The notes beneath the pieces were generated by a model that saw only the letters and a program-made list of their open reading frames with translations, was not told where the DNA came from and did no database searches. From assembly GCA_025716855.1 (NCBI GenBank), contig JAIXMQ010000006.1, positions 1 to 64,000 on the forward strand: a stretch of 64,000 nt of DNA, given 5' to 3'. Position 1 is the stretch's first letter. The number at the start of each line of letters is the position of its first letter. The position numbers and the translations under genes were made by a program. The DNA comes from Pilaira anomala (lineage: Eukaryota; Mucoromycota; Mucoromycetes; Mucorales; Mucoraceae). This document shows positions 59,291-64,000 of this stretch, one piece after another.

Positions 59291-60199
59291 AGATGTACTA
59301 GAACAAAGAAACTAATATCAATAAAACTATGACACGAATGTGTTCCAAGGATGCTTATAAAATAAATTTATTAGTGGCTAGTAGTTATTTATCAAGCTTT
59401 TTTGCATGATTTAATTTTAAATGAGCGAACGGGTTTTTAGGTAACATAGTATGAATCTTTTCATTGTTGAATCACTTTACATTCAACTCAAGCGTATATA
59501 AAAGCAGCGCCTTCAAAATGTTTTATTTTAAACATTTAATACTCTATTCAATTCGTCTTTTTTTTTTTTTTTTTCTTAAAACAAAAGTGGTTATACTGAC
59601 ACAAGTAAAAGACCCGCCAATATTGATCGGCTTGTATTACTTCATTTCTCCTATTTTAAAACTGTTGCCGTGACTAAAATGAGTCTGCAATTTTTTTTTT
59701 TTTTCCCCTCTCAATTAAAAATGAAAGAGAGAGAGTGTGTGTATGACAGAGAATTGATTTCATAGCTCTAGACATCACTGTTGTACGTCAAAACTTAATG
59801 GTATATAAATACAACACTGGAATATTGATTTGACAAGTAAATAAAATGGTATGTTACATAGTATTTATACGTATAGCTGCTTTCTCCCTTTTAAAAAAAA
59901 AGCACATATTTTAAAGAGAATACCTAAATATAAATGTACATAAAAAGACATTTATCTAATCTGTTTTCGGATAGCAAAATAAGTTTGAAATAATTAGAAA
60001 TGGTTCAGTAAGCATGAGGTACAATAGAAATGATTGGGTAATTTTTTTTAAAAAAAAAAAACTAGTTTAAAAAACGTGTGGTACACAACAACTCTAAGTT
60101 TTGTCTAACCAGACCAAATCAAAAACTTGTAAAAAAGAGTTGATAAATTTATTAGTATAGTAAAATAAGTATTACAAATAGGTATTATATATAAACATA
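59291..60199. other. Intergenic region
   Basis: AT-rich with a GAGAGAGAGTGTGTGTATG microsatellite near 59725. No supported gene. The right end should contain the 3' untranslated region of the syntaxin gene. Confidence 0.4.
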
Positions 60200-61747
60200 T
60201 TAGTTGACACCAGGGTGATCAAAAGCGAACCACCAAACTAAAATACCTGCAACGATCAAGATAATAATAAATATAATAAAACAGCACCATTTTTTCTAAA
60301 TTAAAATGTTTTAGATGCTAATAATAATAATAATTAATAAACTTACGGTACGAGTGGCTTTTGCACTGACGATAGCTTTTTCAACATCTCTGACACCTGT
60401 TTCTAAGTCAAGCACAGTATTCTCTGCATGTGTTTCGATTTGATTTATTGTTTCTGCTTGATGTTCAATCATCATTTGCATATCTACGAATAATTGATGT
60501 AATTCCTAAAAAGTAAAAGAAAGATTCTATGTAAGTTTATATAGATTTATATATGGGTTGTATTATTTACTAGGATAGTCTTTTCAATCTTTTTAATATC
60601 ATCGTGTCGAGATTGAACTTCAGATAACACTTGTCTTGCTTGACCCGATCTATTGGATTGGATCAACTTTGTATATGTATAATAATATGATATAAAGAGA
60701 GACATGAGAACGATTTAACAGTAAAATGAATAATAAACTTACAGATTGAGCAAATATTTGAGTTGGTTCATCAGAGTCTAATACTCTTTCAATTTCATCC
60801 TGTGTAGCATTAGGTTGAACAATTTTAATTTGTCTTTCAACTCTTTGTCTATATTTTTGTTGATATGTTCTTTCGATATCCTGATATCTTTGAATTGTTT
60901 CAATAAATTTCTTTTTTAATGCAGCGTGTTGTGTTTTACGCATCGGTAAATCACCGGAACTAAGAGGCATACGAGCATTACTTAACTCAATAGCTAATAA
61001 TAAAATTATTGGTATATGTATATACATACATATATTTGTATAATACCTTTGATTTTGTTTTTGCATTGATTATTTAATTTTGTAGTGGATTTTATGACCT
61101 TTTCTAGTCTATAAGCATTCTCTTCTGATTGTTCATCTGTGATATTTGTAAGAGCTGAGCCATGTAATTCTTCAATTAAAGTAATATTATTAACAATTCG
61201 TTTATTCAAATCTTTTACTTCTTCTACTTCTTGAAAAAATTGATCTGTAGTGACAATGCTACCATCAGCAGCACCTGGTGTTGTACGTTGACTCATTTCG
61301 TATGTCTCTTTACTATCAGCATGTCGATCCCCACGTGAGTCTGTTTGGTATGTAGGTGAAGGTGGTACAGGGGGACGATAACCAGTATCATTTCTACCTG
61401 TTGGCATTGGAGGAGGCATATTGTCATAATCATCACTTAATAAAAAAGGAGAGGGGGTTAAATTTTTCTTTTTTTTGTAAGGGCTTTTTTTTTTTTCTTC
61501 TTTTTTTAAAAAAGGTACCTGAGACGACTAAAATAAGAATTAAGGTTAATATATGCCTATTTTTTTTTTTTTTTTTTTTAGAGTCCAATATATATACATA
61601 CTCATAACGTTTCTCACTATTGTTTGCACCCTATCTTCTATTGTTAATATACATATATAAACAATAAAAAAAACCTTCTTTTTTTTTTTTACTTACACGA
61701 AGTTCAGCCAAGCGATCTCGGCTCATTGTGAATCTTGAAGCAGACAT
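60200..61747 (-). CDS. Plasma-membrane syntaxin (Sso-type t-SNARE)
   Basis: Target-membrane SNARE for exocytic vesicle fusion. Eight exons fit exactly: 61747-61697, 61630-61602, 61527-61519, 61435-61047, 60993-60743, 60666-60571, 60505-60347 and 60295-60200, giving 359 residues. The second and third exons are only 29 and 9 bases. The N-terminus (MSASRFTMSRDRLAELR) and a Pro-rich stretch (MPPPMPTGRNDTGYRPPVPP) precede the three-helix Habc domain (FFQEVEEVKDLNKRIVNNITLIEELH to RVERQIKIVQP). The SNARE helix follows (QARQVLSEVQSRHDDIKKIEKTI to LDLETGVRDVEKAIVSAKATR, with the zero-layer Gln in INQIE), then a C-terminal anchor CCFIIFIIILIVAGILVWW. A Cys pair at the anchor start may be lipidated. 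Confidence 0.95.
61519..61527 (-). other. 9-base microexon of the syntaxin gene
   Basis: The bases TCGTCTCAG are bounded by TTATTTTAG upstream and GTACCT downstream. They are needed to keep phase between exon 2 (ending TATGA) and exon 4 (starting TGATGATTATG), giving Y-D-R-L-S-D-D. Skipping it would keep the frame and delete three residues, so alternative use is possible. Confidence 0.75.
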
Positions 61748-61991
61748 TATAAGGAAAGGAAAGGGAAATGAAGTTTTTTTTTAGAAAAAAAGAGAGAATG
61801 AGAGAGAAGATGAGGTGAAGAAGAAGAGAAAAAAAAAATAATATAAATATAATTTATTATATATAGTTTTTCGCAAAAAGGTCGTACAACTATAATTAAA
61901 AAATATTTTTTTTTTTGTTTTTAGGTTTTTTTTTAGGGTTTCTTTTTTTTTTTTTTCAAGCGAAAAAAAAAAAAAAAAAAATAGAAATTAT

Positions 61992-62904
61992 TTATACTTG
62001 AGGTTCAGACTTCTTCTTCTTCTTCTCTTCAATCTTATCAATATTTTCTTCAGGAACCTATTATATATAAAAAGATTAGTTAAATGAAAAAAAAAAAAAA
62101 AAGGAAAGCATGCAATTGATATTTACGTTGGGCCAGTTGTTTAAGATCATTTTAAGTAACTCGTCACTGAAATCACCTTGAACAACAATTTCATCCAAAC
62201 CTTGATTATTCTTTGCAACAGAAGAACCACATGCAAATCTATTAGCAAACATCTTTGCTGCCTTTTTCAAATCAACTCCAAAAATATCTAAACCATAAAT
62301 AGTTGTGACACACTTTCTCTTTGTTCTTTCAATACGTTTAATGAGTACGCGAGAAGCCTAATAAAATAGGATGAATTTTTTTTTTTTTTTTTTGATTGCA
62401 GGAATAATTATAATTTACCATTTTCTTTTTGTTTTCACGTTCTAGCTTAGCTTCAAGTTTAGCTGATTTATCCTTTACAAGACTTCTGTCCTTTTTATCA
62501 ACACTTTCATCTTCAATAGTAGCCTTTTCAACTCCTTCTGTTACAGCTATATATATATATATATATAGATAAAAATGTCAAAATTTGTTTCCTTCTCTCT
62601 ATATTTCCTATTTACCTTGAACACCACCATATACTTTTTCATACATTTCCTCATCATGTTCCTTTAACCACAATTTACATTTCTCTTGTGTTCCACTGAA
62701 TTCACAATACTATATATATATTATAAAAAAAAAACTAAGCTTTCTTTTTATTTTGTACATGTTGCGTGTTATCTTTATTATTACCTCTAAAGGCATTGTA
62801 CAAACTAAATTAAAAAATTAATGTTAGAAACAACACTTTTCTACCCTTTTTTTTTTTTTTTACTTACTTTGACATAAAAAGACTTTACGTGGTTCGAGTG
62901 CCAT
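61992..62904 (-). CDS. TMA22: Density-regulated protein DENR/Tma22
   Basis: Partner of MCT-1/Tma20; the pair recycles 40S subunits and supports re-initiation. Six exons (62904-62868, 62804-62785, 62709-62616, 62546-62419, 62357-62127, 62057-61992) close in phase and give 191 residues, as usual for the family. The N-terminal zinc-binding module CQICTMPLEYCEFSG...CKLWL binds MCT-1. The C-terminal SUI1/eIF1-like domain carries RVLIKRIERTKRKCVTTIYGLD, KKAAKMFANRFACGSSV and IVVQGDFSDELLKMI. Exon 2 is just 20 bases. It is transcribed in the same direction as the syntaxin gene, from 62904. Confidence 0.96.
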
Positions 62905-63149
62905 TTTATAATTTATATATATATGTAGTTCAAAAAGAAAAAAGAAAAAAATGACGATAGTTTTTTTTTTTTTTTTTTTTATTTTTTTTATTTTTTTTGA
63001 TTAGCAGTCCTCTTTACGCACCCTCCTCAAAAAATGTCATAGTGAGTGAAGAAGTGTTGCAATGACTCAACGAAAGCGGACCCCATAAAAAATTGTTAGT
63101 AACAGTATAAATAGCATTAATTGTTTCGTAATTCGTCTTTTTTTTTCTT

Positions 63150-63194
<45 letters not shown>

Positions 63195-63418
63195 TACGCG
63201 AATCCACCTAAAAAAAAAAAATAAGGCCCTGAATCCATCATGCTGTTTTTGTAAGTGACCGGCAATTGAAGCAGCAGTAAACAAGATCATGAAAAAAAAA
63301 AAAATGGGATAATTTTATTAAATGTAGTATATATATATATTTACAGTTGGAACTAATAATGTCATGTTGTGTGTATAATGGGGGAATATAAAATGAACAG
63401 AAAAAAGAAAGAAAGAAT
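62905..63418. other. Low-complexity spacer
   Basis: T run of about 34 bases at 63147-63180 followed by (GT)n, plus other A/T runs. No supported gene. It lies upstream of DENR and downstream of the ankyrin gene. Confidence 0.45.
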
Positions 63419-64000
63419 TCAAGTGAAATTAATGGTAGACATATCAGGAACCGCACCATGATCTACCAAGATTTGAATCATATCCCATAAATTCTTTTGT
63501 ACACAAGCTTTCAAGGTTTCACTATCTGGCTTTACTTTCAAATCATCCAAAAAATAAAGCACCATTTCTTTATTATTTCTAGCTGCACATACACGTAAAG
63601 CCATATTTTTTCGTATAGTAGGATCCGCACCAAAATTAATCAAGATTTTAACACGGTCCAATCGACCCAGTTGAGCAGATTTAATTAATGGGTATCCTTT
63701 TGGTCGATTAGGACAGGCACCTCTTTCGAGTAATTCCAATACAATCGCGTCTCTTGCGCTTAATGTATCCATTGGGTCTTGTAAGAATAAACGGGCAGGT
63801 ATCTTATGATCTTTATAACTCAATTGACTACCATGCATCATATCCAATCGATGCAACATCTCCAAATTAAAAAAAGGAAATTTGACAGCTTCTTCAAATG
63901 TACGGTCTAATGTACCTCCATATTTGTATTGCAAGAATTTAATTTTGACTGTGTCTGGACTATAATACAGTTGATGGAAAAAGAATTGACTGGTGATAGC
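63419..64000 (-). CDS. Ankyrin-repeat protein, C-terminal part (runs off the window)
   Basis: Open from the right edge (64000) to the stop at 63419: 193 residues with no start codon in the window, so it is partial at its 5' end. Ankyrin-type helices and loops are visible: ERGACPNRPKGYPLIKSAQLGRLDRVKILINFGADPT, IRKNMALRVCAARNNKEMVLYFLDD and LKACVQKNLWDMIQILVDHGAVPD. The N-terminal visible part (SQFFFHQLYYSPDTVKIKFLQYKYGG) is less repeat-like. Fungal proteins of this type often have an F-box or other domain further upstream, which cannot be seen here. Function unknown. Confidence 0.85.
   Translation of the reverse strand, partial: AITSQFFFHQLYYSPDTVKIKFLQYKYGGTLDRTFEEAVKFPFFNLEMLHRLDMMHGSQLSYKDHKIPARLFLQDPMDTLSARDAIVLELLERGACPNRPKGYPLIKSAQLGRLDRVKILINFGADPTIRKNMALRVCAARNNKEMVLYFLDDLKVKPDSETLKACVQKNLWDMIQILVDHGAVPDMSTINFT

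Noticed and set aside
61602..61648. Alternative syntaxin exon 2 starting at the AATAG acceptor
   Set aside because: It needs a phase-1 donor in exon 1 and then breaks the phase into exon 4; the GATAG acceptor fits all junctions.

Overview
This window is fungal nuclear DNA, most likely from an early-diverging, filamentous Mucoromycota-type fungus (possibly Mucorales; inferred from gene style and families, not proven). The DNA is very AT-rich and full of long A/T homopolymers. Genes carry many short GT-AG introns, mostly about 50-80 bp. The proteins are standard eukaryotic ones: CHD1, SEC16, poly(A) polymerase, NUP159, NBS1, dynein intermediate chain, SNF4, SSO syntaxin and DENR.

Layout. 1-5 kb is repeat-rich: an 18-bp minisatellite, an 82-bp palindrome, a 63-bp tandem repeat and a DD34E Tc1/mariner-type transposon (about 3200-4880). 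5.3-8.9 kb is a CHD1-like chromatin remodeller (minus). 8.9-13.1 kb is gene-poor, with degraded coding remnants, a second, dead Tc1/mariner-type element with clear TIRs and TA target-site duplication (11196-12724), and the 3' end of an unknown gene. 13.9-18.0 kb is a ULS1/RAD5-like SNF2-RING protein whose 5' half carries about nine frameshifts. 19.2-20.8 kb holds a small secreted Cys-rich protein gene and its degenerate tandem copy. From 21 kb onward the window is dense with housekeeping genes: ADE13, SEC16, a Sel1-repeat protein, PAP1, NUP159, a 4-TM protein, an RBR ubiquitin ligase, RPL26, a JMJD6-like dioxygenase, NBS1, dynein intermediate chain, an O-fucosyltransferase-like protein, PRX5, SNF4, a 925-residue SP-repeat protein, an SSO-type syntaxin, TMA22/DENR and a partial ankyrin protein at the right edge.

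The genes do not form a pathway cluster. They cover DNA-damage and chromatin work (CHD1, ULS1-like, NBS1), RNA and nuclear pore (PAP1, NUP159, JMJD6), secretion (SEC16, syntaxin), translation (RPL26, DENR), purine synthesis (ADE13) and energy sensing (SNF4). I reconstructed exon structures by hand from splice consensus and reading phase. In almost all genes the phases close exactly; the exceptions (ULS1-like gene, PAP1, the small ORF near 42.9 kb) look like single-base indels and are reported separately. I found no convincing tRNA, rRNA or CRISPR array. The most unusual items are the nested palindrome beside the transposon, the pair of related transposons with different D-E spacing, the Cys-rich gene duplication, and the SP-repeat protein with a displaced copy of its own 3' end.
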